Assembly (NCBI GenBank): GCA_023393155.1
Contig: JAEWML010000134.1
Location: 1 to 6,010, forward strand
Direction: 5' to 3'
Length of the DNA stretch: 6,010 bases
DNA from: Bacillota bacterium
Lineage (GTDB): Bacteria; Bacillota; Clostridia; Oscillospirales; Oscillospiraceae
Shown here in pieces: positions 1 through 6,010 of the stretch. Within the stretch, counting starts at the first letter, position 1. Each line of letters starts with the position of its first letter. The translations under genes were made by a program, and so were the position numbers. Under the pieces are notes generated by a model. It worked only from the letters and a program-made list of their open reading frames with translations, searched no databases and was not told the origin of the DNA.

Positions 1-298
1 CCCTCTGTATTTTTACCGCCCCGGGGCTTGGAAATAGGCCGGACCTTCATGGGAAGAGCTTGATCGCCGGACAAGGCGGGCGCGTTACAGGAAAACGGTT
101 TTCACGCAGCAGGGACGGGAATTCGGCCGTTTTATTGGCTGCGCTTTAGGAAATTTCCGGGTTTTGCCGGGCAGGGGGTTTTAATGACAGAGCTTGGGCG
201 TATTTCCGCCTTCTACCTCGCGCGGCATGGGAGCGGGTTTTTTCGCATATATCCAAACAGCCGGACGGGGCAGTCCCGCCGGGGAGGAGGAGAACAGA
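1..298. other. Non-coding leader region upstream of the NlpC/P60-like gene
   Basis: No gene is supported here: all three plus frames are interrupted by stops, and the short open stretches have neither recognisable protein character nor a ribosome binding site. The region holds a 13-nt dyad (GAAAACGGTTTTC, 91-103), a 10-bp palindrome (GGAAATTTCC, 149-158) and a GC palindrome (GCCCCGGGGC, 18-27). A promoter for the downstream gene is expected here, but I find no well-spaced -35/-10 pair; TTTTAAT near 178-184 is the only faint -10-like string. I looked for a ydaO-type c-di-AMP riboswitch, which often precedes cell-wall hydrolase genes in Firmicutes, and saw no match. A minus-strand reading frame starting at 50 and leaving the left edge is possible but weak. 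Confidence 0.5.
286..290 (+). promoter_or_regulatory. Ribosome binding site fixing the start of the NlpC/P60-like gene
   Basis: GGAGG at 286-290, within GGGGAGGAGG, lies 8 nt before ATG at 299. An in-frame TTG at 194 would add 35 residues but has no comparable site upstream, so 299 is preferred. Confidence 0.85.
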
Positions 299-1138
299 AT
301 GAAAACCCCACTTTCCAATGTCGAGAAAACGGAATGCCCTTCTGGGGTCGTACCCGGCCTGCGGACGCTGAAAAATCTGCTGACAACCGCCTTAGCTCCC
401 ATGGGAAGCGTGCTGTACGTCTACGGCGGCGGCTGGAACCGGGAGGATACCGGTGCGGGGCCTCAGGCGGTCCGCATTGGGCTTGCGCCGGAGTGGTGTG
501 GGTTTTTCAGGGCGCAGAATAGGTGCTATTGTTATCGGGACTACTATCCTGTTCTGGGGCAAAATCTCTATTATTACGCGGGGCTGGACTGCTCGGGTTA
601 TCTGGGCTGGACGGTGTACAACACGCTCCATGACCGGGACGATCTTCCCGGCTATGTGTGCTCCGCTGTGTCCATGGCAGGGGACTTTGCCCGTCGCGGC
701 TGGGGCTGTTTGACGGAAATTGGGGAGGAAAATGCACTTCGTCCGGGGGATATTTGCAGCATGGCGGGGCATGTATGGTTGTGCATGGGGACCTGCGGCG
801 ACGGCAGCGTTCTGCTGGCCCACTCCACGCCCTCCGACAGTCGTGCGGGCTGCCCCGGAGGGGGCGTGCAGCTCAGCGCCCTGTCGCCCGGTGATACCGA
901 CTGCTGTCAGGCACTGGCTCTGGCGGAGGCGGTGATGCGGCGTTGTCCTGCATGGTATGCCCGCTACGCGCCGGTTAGAAAGCCGTGGGATGTGTACACG
1001 GATTTTTCCGGCGGCGTGTTCCGCTGGGCGCTTGACAGGGGCGTGCTCACTGACCCGGAGGGGCTTGCCGGTCTCTCTGCCGGGGCGGTATTGGCGCAGA
1101 TTTTTGGAGGGGCGGGGCTTTCCTGCCCACCCGGGTAA
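299..1138 (+). CDS. NlpC/P60-like (C40) cysteine peptidase, non-secreted form
   Basis: The 279-residue product looks like a papain-fold NlpC/P60 peptidase, a family that typically cleaves peptide stems of peptidoglycan (often the gamma-D-Glu-diamino acid bond). Visible motifs are a Gly-rich strand YVYGGGWN (40-47), the catalytic motif LDCSG with Cys98, the GHVW motif with His158 after a PGDI turn, and His175 as the likely third polar residue. About 50 residues separate the Gly-rich strand from Cys98, where classical members have about ten; this insert is rich in Tyr, Arg and Trp. The last 90 residues are an uncharacterised tail. The N-terminus shows no signal peptide or membrane anchor, and there are 15 cysteines, so the protein may act in the cytoplasm or leave by another route; its substrate is unknown. 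It is the only plus-strand gene and converges on pgsA. The start is set by a strong ribosome binding site. Family call fairly sure; role uncertain. Confidence 0.8.
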   Translation: MKTPLSNVEKTECPSGVVPGLRTLKNLLTTALAPMGSVLYVYGGGWNREDTGAGPQAVRIGLAPEWCGFFRAQNRCYCYRDYYPVLGQNLYYYAGLDCSGYLGWTVYNTLHDRDDLPGYVCSAVSMAGDFARRGWGCLTEIGEENALRPGDICSMAGHVWLCMGTCGDGSVLLAHSTPSDSRAGCPGGGVQLSALSPGDTDCCQALALAEAVMRRCPAWYARYAPVRKPWDVYTDFSGGVFRWALDRGVLTDPEGLAGLSAGAVLAQIFGGAGLSCPPG

Positions 1139-1141
1139 ACG

Positions 1142-1156
1142 GGAGAATTTTTCTCC
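1142..1156 (+). other. Small hairpin just after the NlpC/P60-like gene stop
   Basis: GGAGAA (1142-1147) and TTCTCC (1151-1156) form a 6-bp stem with a TTT loop, 3 bp after the stop codon. No T-run follows, so it is not a standard terminator; it might act as a 3'-end stabilising structure or mean nothing. Confidence 0.35.
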
Positions 1157-1227
1157 GGTCCCGGTTTCTTCCCTTAAAAGTCGGGGTTCTCTTTTTGGAT
1201 GTGCTGCCCGGGGGAAAGATCCGCCCG

Positions 1228-1277
1228 AAAAGAAAAAGGGTCCGGGGTTTCAACAAGGTTGAAACCCCGGACCCTTT
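1228..1277 (-). terminator. Strong intrinsic terminator of the minus-strand operon, probably shared with the convergent gene
   Basis: A perfect 20-bp stem (1235-1254 with 1258-1277) encloses a 3-nt loop. On the minus strand it begins 2 bp after the pgsA stop and is followed by TTTTTCTTTT (1237 down to 1228, its first three T lying in the stem base), a good U-tract. On the plus strand only TTT follows the GC-rich stem, so termination of the NlpC/P60-like transcript there is likely weaker, but the same hairpin could serve both directions. Confidence 0.93.
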
Positions 1278-1279
1278 AC

Positions 1280-1801
1280 TCACATGGACCGAAATACGTC
1301 TTTATTCTGCGTAAAATATTCCACGCCGGAATACAGGGTGGTCACAACAATCACCCACACGCACGCGGCGTTCAGCACCTTGGGAATGGGCAAAAACATC
1401 AGCACAAGACACACCATGGTGGCGGCGGTTTTCACCTTGCCGGACCAGCCGGCGGCGATGACCCGCCCGGCGTCGGACGCCAGCATTCTAAGCCCGCTGA
1501 CGGCAAACTCCCGGCAAATGACAATCAGCAGTGCCCACGCGGGCATCTGCCCGATTTCCACAAACCAGAGCATGGCCGCTGTGACCAGCATTTTATCCGC
1601 CAGAGGGTCCGCAAACTTGCCGAAGTCCGTGACGAGGTTTCTGGACCGGGCGATGTGGCCGTCCAGTAAATCCGTGAGGCTTGCCAGAATGAAAATGGCC
1701 AGCGCGGCGTAATTCGCGCCGGGGAAGCCCCAGTACAGCACCACCATAAACACCGGAATCAGCAAAATGCGCAGCAGTGTCAGCTTATTCGGCAGATTCA
1801 C
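1280..1801 (-). CDS. pgsA: CDP-diacylglycerol--glycerol-3-phosphate 3-phosphatidyltransferase (PGP synthase)
   Basis: This integral membrane enzyme transfers the phosphatidyl group from CDP-diacylglycerol to glycerol-3-phosphate, giving phosphatidylglycerophosphate, the committed step to phosphatidylglycerol and cardiolipin. The 173-residue product shows the complete CDP-alcohol phosphatidyltransferase signature: Asp44, Asp47-Gly48, Ala51-Arg52, Gly61, Asp65 and Asp69, with family spacing; the Asp residues bind the divalent metals. Hydrophobic segments lie at roughly 8-24, 31-46, 72-98, 126-139 and 144-156. The N-terminal MNLPNKLTLLR is typical of PgsA, and length matches the family. The start is GTG, with AAGGAG ending 9 nt upstream inside the end of rimO. 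It is the last gene of its operon, 6 bp after rimO and 2 bp before a strong terminator. Other members of the superfamily (phosphatidylserine or cardiolipin synthases) are less likely given length and N-terminus. Confidence 0.95.
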   Translation of the reverse strand: MNLPNKLTLLRILLIPVFMVVLYWGFPGANYAALAIFILASLTDLLDGHIARSRNLVTDFGKFADPLADKMLVTAAMLWFVEIGQMPAWALLIVICREFAVSGLRMLASDAGRVIAAGWSGKVKTAATMVCLVLMFLPIPKVLNAACVWVIVVTTLYSGVEYFTQNKDVFRSM

Positions 1802-1807
1802 CGTGGT

Positions 1808-3124
1808 TCACTCCTTTTCTCCGGTCAGCTCGCCGTCCGTGGTTCCGGTGAGACGGACGTTCACAAATTCTCCCGGACGGGCCTCGTCGGCGTCAAACCA
1901 GATGCGCCCGTCGATATCCGGGGACTCGGCATAGCTGCGCCCGTAATAGCGCTGGGCCTGGGGGTCAAACCCCTCGCACAGCACCTCCCGCAGGGAGCCG
2001 AGAACGGATTCGTTGTACCCGTCGATCACGTCGGACTGTACGTCCACCAGCAGCTCCGCCCGGCGGCGGGCCTCCTCGGTGTCCACATGGTCCATTTTGG
2101 CGGCGGGAGTTCCCTCCTCCGGGGAGAAGGGGAACACGCCGGCCCGCTCAATTTTCGTCTCCCGCAGGAATTCGCAAAGCTCCTCAAAGGCCGCGTCGTC
2201 CTCCAGCGGCAGTCCCGCGATGATGCTGGTGCGCAGCACCAGACCGGGGATGCGCGCCCGCAGTTTGTTCAAAAGGGCCAGCAGCTCCGCCTTGGTGTCC
2301 CGGCGGTTCATGGCCTTCAAAATCACATCGTTGCAGTGCTGAATGGGCAGGTCGATATACTTGAGAATCTTCGGCTCCGCGGCAATGACCTCCATCAGCT
2401 CGTCGTCAATCTCGTCAGGGTAGAGGTAGTGAAGCCGAATCCAGTGGAAGTCCAGCTTGCACAGCTCCCGCAGCAGGGGGGCAAGCTGGTGCTTTCCCGT
2501 CAGGTCCGTGCCGTACCGGGTAATGTCCTGCGCAATGACAATCAGCTCCTTCACGCCCCGGTCCGCCAAATCCCGGGCCTCCTCCAGAAGGCGATTCATG
2601 GGACGACTGCGGTATTTCCCACGCAAAGAGGGAATGACGCAATAGGCGCAGCGGTTGTCGCAGCCCTCCGCAATCCGCAGATACGCGTACCAGCCCGGAG
2701 TGGAGAGGACCCGGTCTCCCTCCTGCTCCGCCGTGTGGACGCTGCCAAAGCGGCAGGGCCGCTCCCCGGCCATTACGGCGTCCACGGCGAAAGCCACGTC
2801 GCCGTAGCTCCCGGTGCCCAGCACGCCGTCCACCTCGGGCAGTTCACCCAGCACATCCTCTTTGTACCGCTGGGCCATGCAGCCGGTGACGAGAATTTTT
2901 TGTACCTTTCCCGCCTTTTTCAGCGCCCCCATCTCCAAAATGTTGTCAATGGCCTCCTCACAGGCGGAGGCCAGAAAGCCGCAGGTGTTCACCACCGCCA
3001 CGTCCGCGCCCTCCGGCGCGGCGGCAACGGTGTGGCCCGCCGCTGTGACGGTGGCCATCATCTGCTCGCAGTTCACCTGGTTTTTCGCGCAGCCCAAGGA
3101 AATAAACGCAACACTGTACTTCAA
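1808..3124 (-). CDS. rimO: Ribosomal protein S12 (aspartate-C3)-methylthiotransferase RimO
   Basis: A radical-SAM methylthiotransferase that adds a methylthio group to the beta carbon of a conserved Asp in ribosomal protein S12 (Asp88 in E. coli numbering). Counted from the chosen start, the 438 residues show the N-terminal MTTase domain with three cluster cysteines (Cys12 in SLGCAKN, Cys48 in NTCGF, Cys82 in TGCMAQR), the radical-SAM CxxxCxxC (Cys155, Cys159, Cys162), and a C-terminal TRAM domain from about 372. The RimO type, rather than the tRNA enzymes MiaB or MtaB, is indicated by IAQDITRYGTDL (197-208) and the SPDIDG motif (401-406) in the TRAM domain. The start is TTG at 3124, with GGAGG 7 nt upstream; another TTG at 3169 would add 15 residues of non-family sequence and lies inside a hairpin. 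The gene follows recX after a 201-bp gap and is 6 bp from pgsA. Confidence 0.95.
   Translation of the reverse strand: MKYSVAFISLGCAKNQVNCEQMMATVTAAGHTVAAAPEGADVAVVNTCGFLASACEEAIDNILEMGALKKAGKVQKILVTGCMAQRYKEDVLGELPEVDGVLGTGSYGDVAFAVDAVMAGERPCRFGSVHTAEQEGDRVLSTPGWYAYLRIAEGCDNRCAYCVIPSLRGKYRSRPMNRLLEEARDLADRGVKELIVIAQDITRYGTDLTGKHQLAPLLRELCKLDFHWIRLHYLYPDEIDDELMEVIAAEPKILKYIDLPIQHCNDVILKAMNRRDTKAELLALLNKLRARIPGLVLRTSIIAGLPLEDDAAFEELCEFLRETKIERAGVFPFSPEEGTPAAKMDHVDTEEARRRAELLVDVQSDVIDGYNESVLGSLREVLCEGFDPQAQRYYGRSYAESPDIDGRIWFDADEARPGEFVNVRLTGTTDGELTGEKE
1811..1818 (-). promoter_or_regulatory. Ribosome binding site of pgsA, adjoining the rimO stop
   Basis: AAAAGGAG (minus strand, 1818 down to 1811) abuts the rimO TGA and sits 9 nt before the pgsA GTG. 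A ribosome terminating on rimO would cover this site, which suggests coupled translation. Confidence 0.8.
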
Positions 3125-3131
3125 AATAGCT

Positions 3132-3136
3132 CCTCC
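3132..3136 (-). promoter_or_regulatory. Ribosome binding site deciding the TTG start of rimO
   Basis: GGAGG on the minus strand (3136 down to 3132) lies 7 nt before the TTG at 3124-3122. The resulting protein begins M-KYSVAFISLGC, the usual RimO N-terminus. Confidence 0.85.
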
Positions 3137-3157
3137 ATTGCATGGGTTTCGATTTGC

Positions 3158-3180
3158 GGGCCGCGCCAAGAGCGCGGCCC
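3158..3180 (-). other. GC-rich hairpin in the rimO leader
   Basis: GGGCCGCGC (3158-3166) pairs perfectly with GCGCGGCCC (3172-3180) around a 5-nt loop. On the minus strand it ends 33 nt before the rimO start and is followed by GCAAATC, not by T's, so it is not a standard terminator. It may be a leader structure affecting rimO expression or mRNA stability. Confidence 0.5.
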
Positions 3181-3206
3181 AATGTGTCCCGGTTTGTTTT
3201 GATGCG

Positions 3207-3294
3207 GCCTGATTGTTACAATGCGGCTTCGCCTGTTTTTACAGAGCTTCGGCCTACTTTAAAAAGTTGCTTTTAAAATAACTTTGGCCTGTTT
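3207..3294. repeat. Degenerate direct repeats in the recX-rimO gap
   Basis: The 8-mer GCCTGTTT or a close variant occurs four times on the plus strand: 3207-3214 (GCCTGATT), 3231-3238, 3252-3259 (GCCTACTT) and 3287-3294, usually preceded by TTCG or TTTG. Two adjacent units, 3207-3230 and 3231-3250, also share TTACA and GCTTC. An AT-rich stretch (3255-3282, with TTTTAAAA at 3271-3278) lies between the third and fourth copies. No reading frame or recognised regulatory element explains them. Confidence 0.45.
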
Positions 3295-3325
3295 CGGCGC
3301 AGGCAGTGCCTTTTTAAAAGGATAC

Positions 3326-3946
3326 TCAGGAATCGTCCGGCAGCTCCGCCCAAGCGGACAGCCCGGCTCTCACGTCGCTCCAGCCAAAGCCCCGGCGGGC
3401 CAGCGCGTCGGCGGCCCGGCGGCGCTCCCGCTCGTCCGGCGGGCCCTTGCGGAAGCGATCTTGCAGATACGCCCCGATGATCTCCGCCGGGTCCGGGGCG
3501 GAAGACATGGCGTCTTCCCACAAATCCCGGGGCACGCCGTGCTTGTACAGCTCATCACGGTAGCGGGCGGGGCCGTAGCCCTTTTCCGCGCAGTGGCGCA
3601 CCAGCAGGGCGGCGTATTCCTCGTCGTCCAGCGCGCCAATGGCCTCCAGCCACTCGGCGGCGTAGCGCGCCTCTGTCTCTGACGCGCCCTTTTCCGTCAG
3701 CTTCCGCTCCAAATCCCGCCGGGACATGGCCCGGCGCCCGATCAGCTCTGCCGCCTTGGCCTTTGCATCGGAGCCGGAGGCGGAGGCCTTCAGCCGTTCC
3801 AGCGTCTCCTCGTCCAGCTCGTCCCCGGCCCGCAGGCCAAAGTCCAGCAGTTCCTGCTCGGTAATTTTCAGCAGCGTCCCGTCCTCAAGAAACACCAGAA
3901 CCCGCCCGGAAATGTGCTTCGACCGCTCTAAACGGTCAATTTTCAT
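3326..3946 (-). CDS. recX: Regulatory protein RecX
   Basis: RecX binds RecA filaments and modulates, usually inhibits, their recombinase and coprotease activity in the cytoplasm. The 206-residue product has an N-terminal extension of about 60 residues that resembles the beta-rich leader of Firmicutes RecX ([14 protein letters not shown], 15-28). It then has the three-helix repeats: [19 protein letters not shown] (65-83), [21 protein letters not shown] (105-125, family motif around LDDExYA) and a third around 152-197. Length is within the family range. The ATG at 3946 lies inside the end of recA, an 11-nt overlap in another frame. No ribosome binding site is visible, so translation is probably coupled to recA. 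A further upstream in-frame start at 4030 would add 28 residues of non-family sequence and is rejected. Position directly after recA strongly supports the call. Confidence 0.93.
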   Translation of the reverse strand: MKIDRLERSKHISGRVLVFLEDGTLLKITEQELLDFGLRAGDELDEETLERLKASASGSDAKAKAAELIGRRAMSRRDLERKLTEKGASETEARYAAEWLEAIGALDDEEYAALLVRHCAEKGYGPARYRDELYKHGVPRDLWEDAMSSAPDPAEIIGAYLQDRFRKGPPDERERRRAADALARRGFGWSDVRAGLSAWAELPDDS

Positions 3947-5057
3947 CGTTGAAATCGTCCGCGTCCACATCCACGGCCCGGCCCGCCGCCTTGGCCGCCA
4001 CGCGGGACTGGCCGGTGAGCAGCTTATCAAAGTTGGCGCGGATGTCCGCTTCCAGCTTCTCCATCACCTCCGGATTATCACGCAGGTAGTTTTTCGCGGT
4101 GTCACGGCCCTGACCGATGCGGGTTTCGCCCATGGAGAACCAAGATCCCGATTTCTGAACCAAATCCAGCTTGATTCCCAAATCAATCAGCTCTCCGCTG
4201 CGGGAAATTCCCTCGCCGTACATGATGTCGAACTCCGCCTCCCGGAACGGAGGAGCCATCTTATTCTTCACTACCTTGGCACGGGTACGGTTGCCGATGA
4301 GCTCCGTGCCGTTTTTCAGGGCCTCGATCCGGCGCACGTCGATGCGGATAGAGGAATAGAACTTCAGCGCCCGGCCGCCGGTGGTGACCTCCGGATTTCC
4401 GTAAGTAACGCCCACCTTTTCCCGGAGCTGGTTGATAAAGATGACGATGCAGTTGGTTTTGCCGATGGCGCCGGTGAGCTTGCGCAGGGCCTGACTCATC
4501 AGCCGGGCCTGAAGGCCCACATAGCTGTCGCCCATGTCGCCCTCGATCTCGGCTCTGGGGACCAGAGCGGCCACGCTGTCCACCACCACCACGTCGATGG
4601 CGCCGGAGCGCACCAGCGCCTCGGTGATTTCCAGCGCCTGCTCGCCGGTGTCCGGCTGGGAGATCAGCATATTTTCAATATCCACGCCAAGGGCGCGGGC
4701 ATAGGAGGGGTCCAGCGCGTGCTCCGCGTCCACAAAGGCCACCTCGCCGCCCTTTTTTTGGGCCTGCGCCACCACATGGAGGGCCAGCGTGGTTTTACCG
4801 GAGGATTCCGGCCCGTAAATCTCAATGATGCGGCCCCGGGGCAGCCCTCCCACGCCCAGCGCCAGATCCAGCGCCAGCGACCCGGTGGGCACGGTGTCAA
4901 TCTCCAGATTCGACCGGTCCCCCAGTCGCATGATGGAGCCTTTGCCGTAAGCTTTTTCAATCTGGGCGATGGCGCTTTTAATGGCCTGATCCTTGTCCGA
5001 GGCGATTTCCGCCTTCTTATCCGGCAGCGAGGATGCGGCTGCTTTATCTTTTGCCAT
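3936..5057 (-). CDS. recA: Recombinase RecA
   Basis: RecA forms ATP-dependent filaments on single-stranded DNA, catalyses homologous pairing and strand exchange, and stimulates LexA self-cleavage in the SOS response. The 373-residue product is complete: N-terminal polymerisation helix (about 22-45), Walker A GPESSGKT (82-89), catalytic Glu112 in DAEHALD, Walker B around VVVVDS (156-161), DNA-binding loop L1 near 170-182, the allosteric Gln210 in FINQLREK, loop L2 to about 226, the signature [14 protein letters not shown] (230-243), and an acidic C-terminal tail ending [11 protein letters not shown]. Key residues are all present and length is typical. The ATG is supported by AAGGAGG 9 nt upstream. 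It lies 105 bp after prmC and overlaps recX. I see no LexA-type palindrome (CGAAC-N4-GTTCG form) in the upstream gap, so SOS control is not evident from the sequence. Confidence 0.99.
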   Translation of the reverse strand: MAKDKAAASSLPDKKAEIASDKDQAIKSAIAQIEKAYGKGSIMRLGDRSNLEIDTVPTGSLALDLALGVGGLPRGRIIEIYGPESSGKTTLALHVVAQAQKKGGEVAFVDAEHALDPSYARALGVDIENMLISQPDTGEQALEITEALVRSGAIDVVVVDSVAALVPRAEIEGDMGDSYVGLQARLMSQALRKLTGAIGKTNCIVIFINQLREKVGVTYGNPEVTTGGRALKFYSSIRIDVRRIEALKNGTELIGNRTRAKVVKNKMAPPFREAEFDIMYGEGISRSGELIDLGIKLDLVQKSGSWFSMGETRIGQGRDTAKNYLRDNPEVMEKLEADIRANFDKLLTGQSRVAAKAAGRAVDVDADDFNDEN

Positions 5058-5066
5058 AGTCTTCTT

Positions 5067-5073
5067 CCTCCTT
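5067..5073 (-). promoter_or_regulatory. Ribosome binding site of recA
   Basis: AAGGAGG on the minus strand (5073 down to 5067), 9 nt before the ATG at 5057: a near-consensus site, in keeping with an abundant protein. Confidence 0.9.
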
Positions 5074-5115
5074 ATTTTTCGGACGGTGCTGTAAAAACTC
5101 TCTTCAAGCGCGCAA

Positions 5116-5151
5116 GCGGGCGCCCATTGGCGCGGGGCGGTTGCCCATTTG
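5116..5151. repeat. Two 15-bp imperfect direct repeats upstream of recA
   Basis: GCGGGCGCCCATTGG (5116-5130) and GCGGTTGCCCATTTG (5137-5151) match at 12 of 15 positions with a 21-bp period, two turns of the helix. They lie about 59-94 bp before the recA start, between prmC and recA. The first copy also overlaps a small hairpin (GCGCC 5120-5124 with GGCGC 5129-5133). The spacing would suit a regulator binding one face of the DNA, but chance similarity in GC-rich DNA is possible. Confidence 0.4.
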
Positions 5152-5162
5152 ACCGATATTGC

Positions 5163-6002
5163 TTAAATCTCTGCGCACAGCGTTCCAAACACCACGCGGG
5201 GGATGTTGTTTGTGTCCTTCACCACCTGAATGTCCCCAAAGCCCGCGGTGCGCATGATGCGCAAAACGCTGTCCGCCTGCCCGATCCCCACTTCAAAGTA
5301 CAGCCGCCCGCCGGGGGTCAGCGCCTGCCGCCATCGCTCTACAATGTCGCGGTAAAAATCCAGCCCGTCTGTGCCGCCGTCCAGCGCAAGATGGGGCTCG
5401 TAGTCCCGCACCGCCGCGTCCAGCGAAGGAATGTCCCCGGCGGGAATATAGGGGGGGTTGGACACGATGCAGTGAAACTCCCCCAGAGCGGGGGAGGGCT
5501 TTTGCCGCGCGTCCGTCTGCATGCAGACTGCCCTGCCCGAAAGGCCGCAGCGCCGCACGTTCTGGCGGCAGATTTTCAGAGCCGCCTCGCTCACCTCGCC
5601 CAGCACCACCCGGGCCTGAGGCACCCGGCAGCCGATGGCCAGCCCCACGCAGCCGCTGCCAGCGCACAAGTCCAGCACCCGGCACTCGGGAAGAGAGGCG
5701 CAGAATTCGATGGCCTGCGAGGCCAGAACCTCCGTGTCCGTCCGGGGAATCAGCACGGCGGGGGAGATATCCAGCGGCAGGCCGAAAAATTCCCACTCGC
5801 CCACAAGATATGCCACCGGCTCTCCCGCCAGCCGCCGCGCCAGCAGGTCGTGGGCCCGCTGCTCCAGTTCAGGCGAGGCGTACAGCGCTCCGTCCCGCAC
5901 CAGCTCCTCCCGGCTTTTGCCGGTGGCAAAGCACGTCAGCTCCCGAGCCTCCAGCGTGGCCATTTCCACGCCGGCGGCCTTCAAACCGGCACGAAGGTCC
6001 AT
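5163..6002 (-). CDS. prmC: Peptide chain release factor N(5)-glutamine methyltransferase PrmC
   Basis: PrmC uses S-adenosylmethionine to methylate the glutamine of the GGQ motif in release factors RF1 and RF2, raising their termination efficiency. The 279-residue product shows the helical N-terminal release-factor-binding domain (about 1-75), the linker GLPLDISPAVLIPRTDTE (74-91), the SAM-binding loop DLCAGSGCVGLAI (111-123) and the catalytic NPPY (182-185), whose Asn and Pro contact the substrate glutamine. The spacing and the PRTDTE motif distinguish it from generic NPPY methyltransferases and the L3 methylase PrmB. The start is uncertain: ATG at 6002 lies 8 nt from the window edge with no ribosome binding site visible inside it. 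The frame stays open to the edge, and homologues usually carry a few more residues before this point. recA follows 105 bp downstream. In many Firmicutes prfA lies next to prmC; here that would fall outside the window. Confidence 0.95.
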   Translation of the reverse strand: MDLRAGLKAAGVEMATLEARELTCFATGKSREELVRDGALYASPELEQRAHDLLARRLAGEPVAYLVGEWEFFGLPLDISPAVLIPRTDTEVLASQAIEFCASLPECRVLDLCAGSGCVGLAIGCRVPQARVVLGEVSEAALKICRQNVRRCGLSGRAVCMQTDARQKPSPALGEFHCIVSNPPYIPAGDIPSLDAAVRDYEPHLALDGGTDGLDFYRDIVERWRQALTPGGRLYFEVGIGQADSVLRIMRTAGFGDIQVVKDTNNIPRVVFGTLCAEI

Positions 6003-6010
6003 ATATAAGT

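Overview
The window reads as a stretch of chromosome from a GC-rich, Gram-positive-type bacterium. The best guess is a member of the Clostridia such as the Oscillospiraceae. This rests on strong AGGAGG-type ribosome binding sites, GC-rich third codon positions, an early-diverging Firmicutes-like RecA/RecX pair, and the co-occurrence of rimO and pgsA next to recA. The taxonomic call is an inference from protein style and gene order, not from a search.

Layout. Positions 1-298 hold no gene I can support, only a few short dyads and the ribosome binding site of the next gene. A single plus-strand gene follows (299-1138): a 279-residue NlpC/P60-like cysteine peptidase with its Cys-His-His residues visible, no obvious signal peptide, and about 50 extra residues between the Gly-rich motif and the catalytic Cys. 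It converges on a run of five minus-strand genes. A perfect 20-bp-stem terminator (1235-1277) sits in the junction, with its U-tract facing the minus-strand run. Reading the minus strand in the direction of transcription (right to left), the genes are prmC (release-factor glutamine methyltransferase), recA, recX (start overlapping the recA stop), rimO (ribosomal protein S12 methylthiotransferase) and pgsA (phosphatidylglycerophosphate synthase).

How the genes work together. recA and recX form a clear functional and translational unit: recombinase and its modulator. prmC and rimO both modify the translation apparatus (release factors; S12). pgsA makes the precursor of phosphatidylglycerol and follows rimO by only 6 bp. 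The spacing suggests three blocks: prmC, recA-recX and rimO-pgsA. They are separated by a 105-bp gap and a 201-bp gap, either of which could carry a promoter; I see no convincing promoter hexamers in them. The 201-bp recX-rimO gap holds degenerate direct repeats and a GC-rich hairpin just upstream of the rimO start.

This is mostly ordinary housekeeping DNA. I see no CRISPR array, mobile element, tRNA or rRNA. I found no convincing undescribed system. The most open item is the NlpC/P60-like gene; the other points worth a look are regulatory: the repeats upstream of recA and rimO, and the absence of a recognisable LexA box at recA.
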